Shown here piece by piece: positions 1 to 9,743 of a DNA stretch of 64,000 bases. A program made the position numbers and the translations under genes. Position 1 is the first letter of the stretch; every line of letters starts with the position of its first letter. Source of the DNA: Panicum virgatum. Lineage: Eukaryota > Streptophyta > Magnoliopsida > Poales > Poaceae. The DNA lies in contig NC_053150.1 of the NCBI RefSeq assembly GCF_016808335.1, positions 48,168,119 to 48,232,118 of the forward strand, in the 5' to 3' direction. Below the pieces are notes generated by a model. That model had not been told where the DNA came from and searched no databases. It worked only from the letters and a program-made list of their open reading frames with translations.

Positions 1-1765
1 GTTTTAATCTTTCTCATCTACTCAAGTATATTTAAGCAAACACCCTATAACTCGTGAGTGATGGTGACATTGCCATCTCTCGACTTCTACCGTAAGCTAA
101 GCATGACTAAGCAAATTAATTCGAGAAGTCTAAGCATACATACTTTACCTAGTATAAGTTGTTCTAGAGCTATAAGGGAAACATGCCGAGTGGGTTCTAC
201 ACAAATCACATGACTAGATATGGTTAAGCCCATGCACAAGCAATACTTTATAATAGCAAATTAAGAATTCAAAAGTAAGGTTTGAGATACATAGGTGCCT
301 ACCTTGGTACTCCGCAACCGCGACACTCCGAAACGTCATCCTCTAAGAAAGTAGACAAATGCATGAATTAGAAAGGATGCCAATGCATATGCTTATGATG
401 AATTAGAAAAGATGACATGAATGCATATGCTTATGAGATGCAATGACTTATGAGAGGCATGATTTATTAGTGCTAAACCATGATAAAAGAGGCTAAATAT
501 ATAATATATATGGGGATCAAGTATAACTAAAAGCAATGGGATTAAATGACTATCAAAGGGCCATAATATAGGAGTTCCCGGACACTCCGAACTTCAGTCC
601 GAACACTCCGGACAGACAACCCCGGATAGTCCGGTCCCCGGACTTTTTTACAGTAACCACAGACTTTCCGGCAGCTCGGCGTATGAACATTGAAAACTCC
701 GTTCCCGGCGATTCCGACCTCGGTTTGGGGTGAGGTTTGTTTCTAAAGGTTCGTAGGAACGCGGGGAGTCTATTTTGATAGCTAAATCCAACATGCATTG
801 AGGTTTGAGAGCTCTAGGTCATTAATGGTGAGAGGGGCTCTAATGGCTCCAACCTAGGGTAATGGGGATAGATCGGGGAAGGGATGGGCTTACCGGCGAC
901 AAGTGCAACACTAGCAAGGTCTTGAAGATGGTGGTGAGGGCTTGGTGCAGCTCGAACTTGTCCTCCTTGCTTGGGGCTTGAAGAAGAGGAAGAGGCTTAG
1001 GGTTTGCCTTCTCCTTGGTCTCCGGCGAGGAAGAGGTGGCCGAGGTGGTGGAGAAGCTCGTCGGCGTCGTCCTCCGGCGATCCTCCGGCGAAGTGGAGGG
1101 CTTCAATGGTGGGGGAGAGGTGAGAGCCCCTCCATGGCTTGGTTGGGGAAGAGAGCAAGGAGAGGGAGAGAGTGTTCCGTGAATGGGGGGTGAGAAAGAG
1201 GGCAAGGGGGTGCCCTGGTGGGTGTAGGGCTCAGGCTGATGCGTGGGGCCGGTGGGGGCACGTGGTGTCCATGTGCTGCGTGTTTGACACGTACTCAATT
1301 TGCAATACCCGGATACTCCGGACGGAAAAGTTTTTCTCCAATCTCCAAAACTAATCTTTTAAGCCTCCAAAAATTCTACCAATTTTTGTGTTCATACTAG
1401 AAATCAAGAGCAACCCATTTTACTTGGAACTTTTAGAAAAACTATTATAGATTTGAAATGAAAATTCTTCCCGAAATGCTATTTCTGGGTTTTCGGCTAA
1501 GCTGTTTGGCTTCAAGACGGTTTCCTAAAATTCGGAAAAATCACCTAAATTCAAGTTTTTGAAAGTAGTATTTTATCAAAGCAATTCCCAACATAAGTCA
1601 TATAATGAAAATACAAGTTGCTTCCCAAAGCATGAATTCAAAATGCATTAATAATTCAAAATTAAATTCAAATGCATTCAAATGAAGTATGAAAATTTTT
1701 ATGAATGCTATCAAGAATATTCACGATGCAATGCTTAACATGATAATTACATTTGGGTCGTTACG
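1..1765 (-). mobile_element. Partial LTR of a Ty3/gypsy-like retrotransposon, reverse orientation
   Basis: Read on the minus strand, the sequence from 1765 downward begins CGTAACGACCCAAATG. This looks like the TGTAACGACCC start of many grass gypsy LTRs with the first T changed to C. An AT-rich stretch follows, then a GC-rich transcribed-looking block (about 850-1300), then AT-rich sequence that runs off the window. Short CCGGA/TCCGG-rich motifs recur at 570-700 and 1300-1325. I see no internal coding domain. The window edge cuts the element, so I cannot tell a solo LTR from one end of a full element. Orientation and family are inferred from the terminal motif and composition only. Confidence 0.5.
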
Positions 1766-2000
1766 TTATCGATTGCCCAAAGCTTTATACTCTGCTAAGA
1801 AGGGTCTTCTCGAATTCACTCTCTAGTTTACTTCTTTTTTTTGGTTGAAATGAGTCTCCATTTCTGGCATTTAACACACTGATGAGAAGCCAAAGTTTGA
1901 ATATTCTTTACCGGTTTGATGGTTTGACAAAATGGCTTTTACCATATGTAAATTTTGTTCCCTATCAAAATTTCCATTCTTATAAATGAACTCTGGCTTT

Positions 2001-2105
2001 GATGGAATTCATGGTCATGTTTTTCAACTCTCCTTTTTTTTTTGAAAAACATGACCATGAATTCTTCTCCTTTTTTTTTGAAAAACATAACCATGAATTC
2101 CATCG
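2001..2105. repeat. Inverted repeat with nested third arm
   Basis: The arm at 2001-2027 (GATGGAATTCATGGTCATG...) matches the reverse complement of 2079-2105 over 27 bases with one mismatch. It also matches the reverse complement of 2042-2064 perfectly over 23 bases. Thymine-rich spacers separate the arms. The transcript could fold into two alternative hairpins. No coding role is seen. Confidence 0.85.
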
Positions 2106-3150
2106 GTATGACTCTGAAAGTCTGCATGGGCCACGCTCAAGGCCGCTACGGACCTGAATCCATTCGGCAACGACTGGATCGGGCTCGAGTCGTTGACAGG
2201 GGCACAGGGCTCACCCGTCGCTGCCGGCCGGCGTCATTGACGGCCAGGGCGCCGCGTCCTGGCCCTTCAGCAAGTGCCCAGTCCTCAAAGACTGCAAGAC
2301 AGTGCCCACTCTAAGCAACTTGCTAGCTTACCCCTCCTCCTCTTCTTTTTCTCCGTCGGCCGCTAACAAGTGACAACATAACTCAACGACTGGATCTTCT
2401 GTTCAGCGCCGCGCGCCGCGCGCGTGGGGACGCCCGCGCCCTGCGCCACCGGCCTGCGCACGGCGTGAAGTGAAAGAAGTCACCGGCGGCGCCGCGCAGG
2501 TGCCGGTGCCGGCGTGATGCTTGCGGATGTCGCTGGCACCGCTTCGTCGAAGGGGACGACGGCAGGCAGCACGTCGCGTGGACTGCGTGCGTGCGTGCGC
2601 GAGGAAAGCGGGGAGAGCCTCGCTCCCTATCCGCGCCGATGATCTCGGCCGCACATGCCTGATCCAGCGGCCCAGGGGTGCACTGTATTTGATTTACCGT
2701 CCAGCCGGACGGTAGGCAAAATACCGTGCCCTCTGGGGGCCGACCCGACCGGCGCCATTGGCAACACGGCCGTGCTGCCCCGCCGTCCAGGTCCCCGCCG
2801 CCCGGTTTCCCGGGCCCAGAATAGTTCGCTACAGCCTACGTGACGTCTGCATCTTCGTCGGGCAGGTCAGCGACGGCGTGAGCGTCGGCAGCCTGGGAAC
2901 CGGACCCGCGTCCGGTTCCAGCGTTCGTGAGTAGCGGGACAGGCAGTGACGGCAGGCCGTGCGCGCCCCGAGGAACGGCGCGTCGCCGGCTCGGTGCTGC
3001 TTCGCCGTGCGCGGCTCGTGGCTGCTGCTCTCGCCGATGTGGTGCGCCGCCGTCGTTTCCTGGAAAGGGATTGTCCAAGCACGGGTTCTGATGGAAAGAA
3101 CGGACTGTTAGAAAGAGTTTTGAGTTTCAGATACGGAATAGTTGACTGAA

Positions 3151-3516
3151 GAATGGACAGCATGTTTCAAAGGAAACTTTCAGAGATTTTTTTCAAGATA
3201 CATGATTCTAAATCGAAACTGCAGCAAACTGTTGTCCAGAGTCCAGACCGTAACTTCTTGGCAAGTTTAGAAGTAGCGACTTGTTGCTTCAGAAATGCAG
3301 TGCTGCAAATTGACAACTAGATAGAGAGACCGGGATGTTCAGAGTTTCAGGCATGGTTCAGATTGAAGAGTGACAGTATATTTGAAAGGAGAGTGAATTC
3401 CGACTAATTATTTTCAAGATATGATACTAAATCGAAATCGCAGGCATCAGATCATTGTTCAGATCACTAATTTCTTAGGAAATTCAGAGTAGTTGCTTCA
3501 GAAATGCAGTACAGCA
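3151..3516. repeat. Degenerate direct repeat, two copies of about 155 bp
   Basis: Copy one (about 3151-3308) and copy two (about 3364-3516) share blocks in the same order: TTTTCAAGATA, CTAAATCGAAA, a TAATTTCTT/TAACTTCTT block, and a final TTGCTTCAGAAATGCAGT. Small indels separate the blocks. This is an old local duplication in otherwise unassigned sequence just left of the truncated LTR. Confidence 0.65.
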
Positions 3517-6033
3517 GCAAGTTCAGGATGATTGAAAATCTGTTGATGCTGCTCAAAAAATAAATGCCTTGGCATTGCTAGGCACCGGTCTGACCGGTGT
3601 GGGTTTTTCTGATTTTTGTTATTTCGGCTGAGATTTGTAAAATTCATATCAAATCAAGGAAAAATGCTAAAAATATGTAATCAATTTTTTTGAATGCTTA
3701 GATCTAGACCTACATAGGAAAAATATTTATTCTTATGATTTACCCTTTTTGCCCCTGCTACAATTTAGGTTGGGTTCATACTTAATTAATTAGTGTGTGC
3801 AGATTTGATAGTCCAAAAATGTTGCAGTTTAGGCAGTAGCTCGTGTTCGGGATGTGTAGTTCACTGTAAAATCTACATGTTCCGAACGCGTCACCTAGTG
3901 TGTTAGTCCATTAATCCATGTACTAGTATATTTTGGAACTAGTAAGTAATGGTGGACTAGAGTTATGCTTTTGCATTAATAGGATTTTCTTTTGCATACA
4001 TATAGAATATGTAGCCGGAGACGTCGCCCATATATTGATGTGAAGTCAGGAGCTGACGGAGCAGGCCCAGGAAGAAATTTGTGAAGATCCAACCCAAGGC
4101 AGGAATTAATACTAACCCCGCTCAGCAAAAAGGCAAGCCCCGGAGCATAACTCCTATTTAAAATTATGAATCATTATATATATTAATTACTTATGCATTA
4201 ATTTTTTAGGAATTGTTTGGAACCTTAGTTGTATGATCCCTAGGTTTCCTCAGTAAATCTACTAGCATGTGTAGATCATTAGTTCTGCCAAGCTTAATTA
4301 GGATTCGGTCGAAGACGATTGATTTCCTGTCACTCGCGAGATATAGGATGAAGTCGAGTGATTCTCTGTCACTCGCAAGGTACAGAAACTATACGGTTGG
4401 AATGAGAATGTTGGAAATAATGATGAGATGTATGAAAATGGAGATCGGGCGGAAAGAAATATAGTTATGGATATGATATGAATAAAAAGTAAGCATCCGC
4501 CTGCGTCGATTAAGGCCCGTACCGTTGTTGGCCCTGCTGATCGAGTTTGAACAGTACTAACCGCATGCCGGGAGTAGGAGGTAGTCGAAACCGGTAAGCT
4601 CAGTACCATATGTGCACCGGTAGGCGGACTTGATACTGTCTTCACCAGTGGAGCTAGTATACAAACTTATGGCAACCCTTTGTTGGTATCGGTGGGGCTA
4701 GCAGTCCCGGGTCGCAGAGCGGTTCGGCTATTCGGTGGGCATATGTGAAGGGTTGCCACGTAGGGTCCGACGGGGCCTATATGTGACGTGTGTGTTAGGT
4801 CCACCTTGCAAGGTTAAATCGGATCGATTCGCCATCAGTCGCTCTCGGATATGAGCACCTTGATCACCGAGTCAGCTCGTAGTAATATGATATGGAATAT
4901 GGATTATATTTGATGATGGTTATTTTGAATTGTAATTTAATACTCCACTATGTTTGCTCTAGTTAGTTGTGCAAATAATAGCTGATGTTTAATCTATATA
5001 GAAATTGAGCTAAAATCTTGAAAGTAAGGATCCACTATTAGTAGTCTTTTCCGCAAAATAAACTCCAGAGCCAAAGAGCTTGCATGTCTAGATAATGTGC
5101 TAAGTATACCCATAGTCGGGTAAGCCTTGCTGAGTGTGGCATTCCGAAAAATTTACAAAATAAATCACACGCTAAAAAAATTAATTTTCAAAATCCTTTT
5201 CGTCGTTGAGCTCGACCCTTCCTGATCAAACCCCTAAATCCCCGAAATCTTCCCCTGTCCCGACACCCGAATCCAGTCCCCACCCCATCACTCTGTTCCC
5301 CTCGTTCCGCGCACGCCGCTTTCCACCAAAGCCGCGGCACGCGCCCGCGACCGCCGTGCACGCCCGACCGACGTCGACGTCGTGGTCGCTGCCGAAATTT
5401 TCGCCGCGAATATCTCTCTATCTTCTCTTTTCTTTTTCGCTCCCCTTTTCTTTTTCCTTTTCTTTTCTTTTCTCCCTCCCTCTCTCCTTCCTTCCCTCTC
5501 CTCTCCCACGCGCTGCAGAGCAGCTGCTCGCCGCATCACCGCTCGGCCCGCACGCGACGCGCGCCGCCCGCTCCCAGCCACTGTGCGCGCGCGCGACCCG
5601 GCCTGCCCACGCGCACGCGGCGCTCGGCGCACCGAGCCGCGCCGCTCGCCTGCTACGCCTGCCCACGCCACGCGCCACAGGGCCGTCATCACCGCCGCGC
5701 CGCTCGCCGCTTGCCTGCCTCGACGCCCGAGCCCCGCGAGCAGAGCCACGTGCGCCGCCCCGCCCTCGCCGCCGGCCGCACGACACTGCACCCACATGTG
5801 CCACGCGCCACGCCGCTCGCCGCGCCGCCCGTCGTCAAGCACAGAGCCGAGCTGTGCAGCTCGACCACGCCACCGCCTGCCAGGACGCCTCGGCACGCTC
5901 GCCGCGTTAGTGCTACACCACCCCGGTGACGTGACCGCTCCGGCAGCGCTGCCTCCACACCATTAACGCCGCCCTCGGAGCTCGCCCCGCCGGCCACCGC
6001 GCGGCCCCCTCCTCCCCACCGCCTCTTTTCGCC

Positions 6034-6040
6034 TATAAAA
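6034..6040 (+). promoter_or_regulatory. Likely TATA box of the nested LTR
   Basis: CCTATAAAAGGGCCC lies just downstream of a pyrimidine- and GC-rich block, in the position expected of a retrotransposon LTR promoter. This is a sequence match only; transcription is inferred. Confidence 0.6.
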
Positions 6041-6795
6041 GGGCCCTCGCGTCGCCCTCGAGCTCCACATCCTAGGCCGCCGTCGCCCGCGCGCCTCCCT
6101 GGTTCCCTAGCGCCGCCGCCAAGAGCCGCCTAGCGCCACCACCGCCGGTCCTCGTGGCCCGCCCTCCACACTCCACCCCAGTCGAGGTAAGAGGGGGAGT
6201 CGAACCCTCAGTCCCCTCTCTCTTTTGCCCTCGTCCCCGGCCGCCACCATCCCCCAGAGCGCCGGGATCGACGCCGGCGCCGAGCGCCCCTCCCTCTCCT
6301 CTGTTCTGCATGGGGAGAGGAAGGAGAAGGGCTTTTTGCCCAAAGACCCCCGCCTTCCCTCTATTTACTAAAGAACCCCCACCCTTTATAACCCTTTTTT
6401 TTTCCAAAAAGGCCCTCCCTGTTTTCCTTTTTGCAAACAAGCCCTCCCACCATATATACTTAATTTTAAATAAACCCCTACACCTTTTTAGTATGTCCCA
6501 GATATTTCCAGAAATTATGATCAAGCCCTTCCACTCTCTGAAATATTTACAAATAGGCCCTTGAGTCCCGATTTAACCCTAAATCCCTCTATAACCTATC
6601 ATTTTATGAGCCAAACAATCTCCGATCGACCTGAAACTTTACCACGCCTTTCATAACATAATTTTGGCCATGCCATTAGCAAACCATCCAAAAATATTAC
6701 TCCTATCTCCATATCTTAATTGTTTCCGATTCGAGCTCAACGATAAAACTTTTATTTCTTCTTCCTAATTGTGTGCTTGCTTGTGTGCGTCATAG

Positions 6796-6947
6796 ATCAT
6801 GGTGTGAACGAGGGAGAACCCATCGATGAACAGTACTGTGAGCAAGCGAACGAGGACCAGTTCCGCGACCCCGAACCCGAAGGACAGTACCTCGAGCAGG
6901 ACTTCCCGGAAGGCTTTGAAGACGGCAAGTTCAATCCCATCCTTTGA
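6796..6947 (+). other. Short acidic open frame inside the nested LTR
   Basis: Directly after a splice-acceptor-like CGTCATAG the frame reads on without interruption for about 49 codons. It is very rich in Glu and Asp (starting HGVNEGEPIDEQ, later EQDFPEGFED) and ends at TGA 6945-6947. It sits in the LTR at roughly the same relative place as the short frames of the other LTRs in this window. A second short acidic frame (EEDPDFVPEDVE, stop) lies near 8042. Possible roles are a small LTR-encoded peptide or the first exon of a spliced element transcript. Neither is established here. Confidence 0.4.
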
Positions 6948-8780
6948 TGCATGCTTCTGTCCTAGTTTTTATAAACACAACCTATTGGCCTGTTTTATAA
7001 AATTGCATATGTTTTGCCTGCTGAAAACATGGTTGGATAGCCACCCCCTTGATTTGTTATAACCATTCCTTGACCACCTGGATTAATGTCTGAATGTGTT
7101 GTTTGGACGTTAATCACTGTTAGAACGCTTAGGACCTCATATACAATACAACTTGTTTTATAAAGAAAATGTGTGTGTGTGTGGGAAGGGAAAAATACGG
7201 AATTTCGAAAGATGAGTTTAGACGGGATGGATGGCATTTCTGTGTGATTTGCCGGTTGGTGTGCTCGTGCCTGTGTGGCAGAGCAAGGAAGGGAGATATC
7301 CATCCTATCACAACTAAGGACCGAGTTGGTGTGTCATCTCACCTAACTCCACTATCGTGCAAACCACTAGACCGTTGAATGGGCAACGGCTTAGCATAAA
7401 CCCCACTAGTTAGTCTGATAGCCATCAGGAGAGCTGAGAGCAACGGGTGATCAATGAGAAGGGATTAACTCTGTGTGACTTATGCCCCGGTTAAAACCTC
7501 TGTGATAGGTCAATGACACCTTGGTGGATCCCGTGATGGCTAGTCAGGTCTAGCTAAGGTGGGTAATGGCTTTGTTGGGATCTGCACCGACACTACAGTG
7601 ATCGAGTTGTGGTACCCCGCTTGTGGGTAAAATTGCACACCTCTGCAGAGTTCAAACCTATTCGAATAGTCGTGCCCACGGTACTGGGCGAGTTACAGTG
7701 TGGTCACATAACTAGTGTTTATTTTGGGATGGGTTGGTGTGAGTTGTTTTGGGAATGTGTCCGGCAGTTGTGCCGTGTGCTACGGCGGATGAGGAGTCCG
7801 GTAGCAGCTTAAAATTTGGGTCCTGTATGGGCCAACATTATGTGTTATTCGGTACAAAGAAAACTTACTTTGAAAATCCTTTCTTTCAAATGAACCCATG
7901 CATAAAAGATTACTTTCCGCAAATTAAACCCTAGCCTTATCCTTGATTTATTATGTGCATTATATTCTATTTATACCCCCTCCGTGGGTGTGGTTGGACT
8001 TGCTGAGTACGTTTATACTCACCCCATTCTTAATTTTTATAGAGGAAGATCCAGACTTCGTTCCCGAAGACGTCGAGTAGAGGTTCCGTCCTGCACCCAA
8101 TCTTGCCTGTGGATTAGGGTCACCCGCAGGAGGTTCCGCATGGCAAAAGACTCTGACGACCCCCTCTTCGTAGTTAATATCGTCATGTGGGTGTTAGTTG
8201 TTATCCTCGCGATAGTGGCGCTTCACTGCCCACTTCCGCGTAGAGGTGTACGGTGATATACCATCTGATGTAATAAAAGTGTTATCAGCCTCCTGGGACT
8301 GATAATGTATCACTTTTAAGTCTTCTCTTATGAGGGGACGCTTCAGGTGGTATTAGTATACTCAGGGTTTGTGGTTATTTTTGCTTTCAGGTAGCTGCTG
8401 CTGGTTGAAGCTAACCAGGATTCACATCTGTGGGCCAGATGTGACGTCCCCGCATCTCCGTAGTTACCGCCTTTTTATGTACTTGTTTTCTATTAAAACT
8501 CTTTTCAATTTAAAGTTTCTTCCGCTGTTGTCTCCACTGTTGTAAATTATGTCTTGAAGGACGTTTTGAAATCATTTTATATTTTGTATCCTACTTTTGT
8601 AATTACTCATGCTTGTACTCTCTGCGCTCGCCGTTATGCGAGACTACTAGTGATGTTTCGATCGGACCGTGGGTTGGAAGCAGATTGTCGAGTTACGTTT
8701 AATTAAGCTAATGCTCCTGATGTGTGCAAATGATGGCCATTACGCTTAATTAGCCAGTTTAATTTGTCAGTTTTGTTACA

Positions 8781-8797
8781 GCTAGTATCAGAGCCGA
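8781..8797 (+). other. Primer-binding site, initiator-Met tRNA type
   Basis: Two or three bases after the 5' LTR end, TAGTATCAGAGCC matches the TGGTATCAGAGC primer site complementary to the 3' end of plant initiator methionine tRNA, with one mismatch. It marks the start of reverse transcription and fixes the 5' LTR boundary. Confidence 0.85.
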
Positions 8798-9743
8798 AAC
8801 GCACCAGAGATGGTACTAGCATGATTATTTTTGGTGTTTTTAAAACATAAAAATGAGTTTCCGCAAAATACGTTTCTTTCCGCTTAAGGGATTAGGAGAA
8901 GTTAGTTCGTAAGCCCTATGTTTTTAGTTGTGTTGTGTCAGGTGGCTCTATAATACCAGCTAACTTCCAGCACATTACGTTTTTGTTAAATCTTACTTTC
9001 TTGCACAACCCTTATTTAATATTGTAACGACGCACCTACGCTAAGGTAAGTAAGGTAAGCGTTCTTGATATTCCTTAGAATAGCCCACGTGTTTCATACG
9101 TGCGCGGGTCTCGGATGATGAGCATACGAGGAGGTGATAAGGTTCAATTCAAACGAGCATGTCGCTATCTGCCTACTGATATGGAGCGCGGACTTCCCAC
9201 CGTGTGATTGTAATCACGGCCATCTCGTAAGGCAATATTACAAGGTGAAGACTCATTATGCAGTTGGTCATAACCGTGTACCTTGGGGCACGTTTACCCT
9301 TGGGTGTCCCGTAAGGCGATTTGTACGGGAAGTGAATATGTTACCTCGGTAACGTATGAAGCGCTGTCCATGCAGCGTTGAACTCATGGGCACCATCTCT
9401 ATAGTGGATGGTGATGTATGTGTGAATATGTGGGCAACTGCATTTGCGTTACCCATGTGGCGTGGGACACATGAGGGCCGTTCGTGTGTGCTGGCACGAA
9501 GGGTCCAGTCGTGGATATATATTTGTATTCTGAGTGTTGCTGCAGGTACGCTAACAAACGATTATGTAGATTAAGGCGAGTAGAAACCGACTAGATGTAT
9601 ATTGGGGAGAGTATGTATGTATGCCACCAAATGTCCGTGTATGTTGACCTATATCTAGTTGGCAAAATTGTTGATGGGGAGGATGACGTAGGACGAGCAT
9701 GCATCATATTAGTTTTTGCTGTATAAAAAGTTTTATTCGTAAC
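8798..9743 (+). other. Untranslated leader of the chromovirus, left part
   Basis: This is non-coding sequence between the primer site and the inserted reverse LTR. It contains no long open frame and no recognisable domain. The leader resumes at 13717 after the insertion. This position and lack of coding are normal for grass gypsy elements. Confidence 0.65.

Larger units (their letters stand above)
1766..3578. other. Unassigned 1.8-kb stretch between retroelements
   Basis: I recognise no gene here. The stretch holds a hairpin-like inverted repeat (2001-2105), a strongly GC-rich segment (about 2120-3060) whose open frames overlap on both strands as expected from composition alone, and a degenerate direct repeat (3151-3516). 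It ends where similarity to the 3' LTR of the large chromovirus begins. It may be old host sequence or remains of another element. Confidence 0.4.
5135..8345 (+). mobile_element. Solo LTR nested in the 5' LTR of the chromovirus
   Basis: This 3.2-kb block is absent from the otherwise collinear 3' LTR (junction near 20918). It begins TGTGGCATTCCG and ends GGGGACGCTTCA, so it has TG...CA ends. It contains a GC-rich promoter-like block with a TATA box (6034), a short acidic open frame (6796-6947) and an AATAAA-like TAATAAAAG (about 8271). No internal gag-pol sequence is present, so it is read as a solo LTR left by unequal recombination. Flanking bases (CTGAG on the left, GGTGG on the right) do not form an exact 5-bp duplication, so the exact ends are uncertain by a few bases. 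Confidence 0.75.
3579..8780 (+). repeat. 5' LTR of the chromovirus, truncated and interrupted
   Basis: Sequence from about 3579 is nearly identical to the 3' LTR from about 19359 onward. The first roughly 0.8 kb of the 3' LTR (18553-19358) has no counterpart upstream of 3579. The match breaks at 5134 and resumes at 8346 (TATTAGTATACTCAGG), where a foreign LTR has been inserted. The 5' LTR ends in TGTTACA at 8780, followed by a tRNA-like primer site. The left break falls at an ACCGGTCTGACCGGT motif that is present in several copies in this element. Confidence 0.85.

Noticed and set aside
5206..5966. Long overlapping open frames on both strands, apparently encoding Arg/Pro/Ala-rich proteins
   Set aside because: They lie in the GC-rich promoter-like block of the nested LTR. 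Frames are open in several registers on both strands, which is what composition alone produces, and no domain is present.
8783..8797. tRNA-like sequence
   Set aside because: Only the short primer-binding complement of an initiator tRNA is present, with no cloverleaf, so it is a retroelement primer site and not a tRNA gene.
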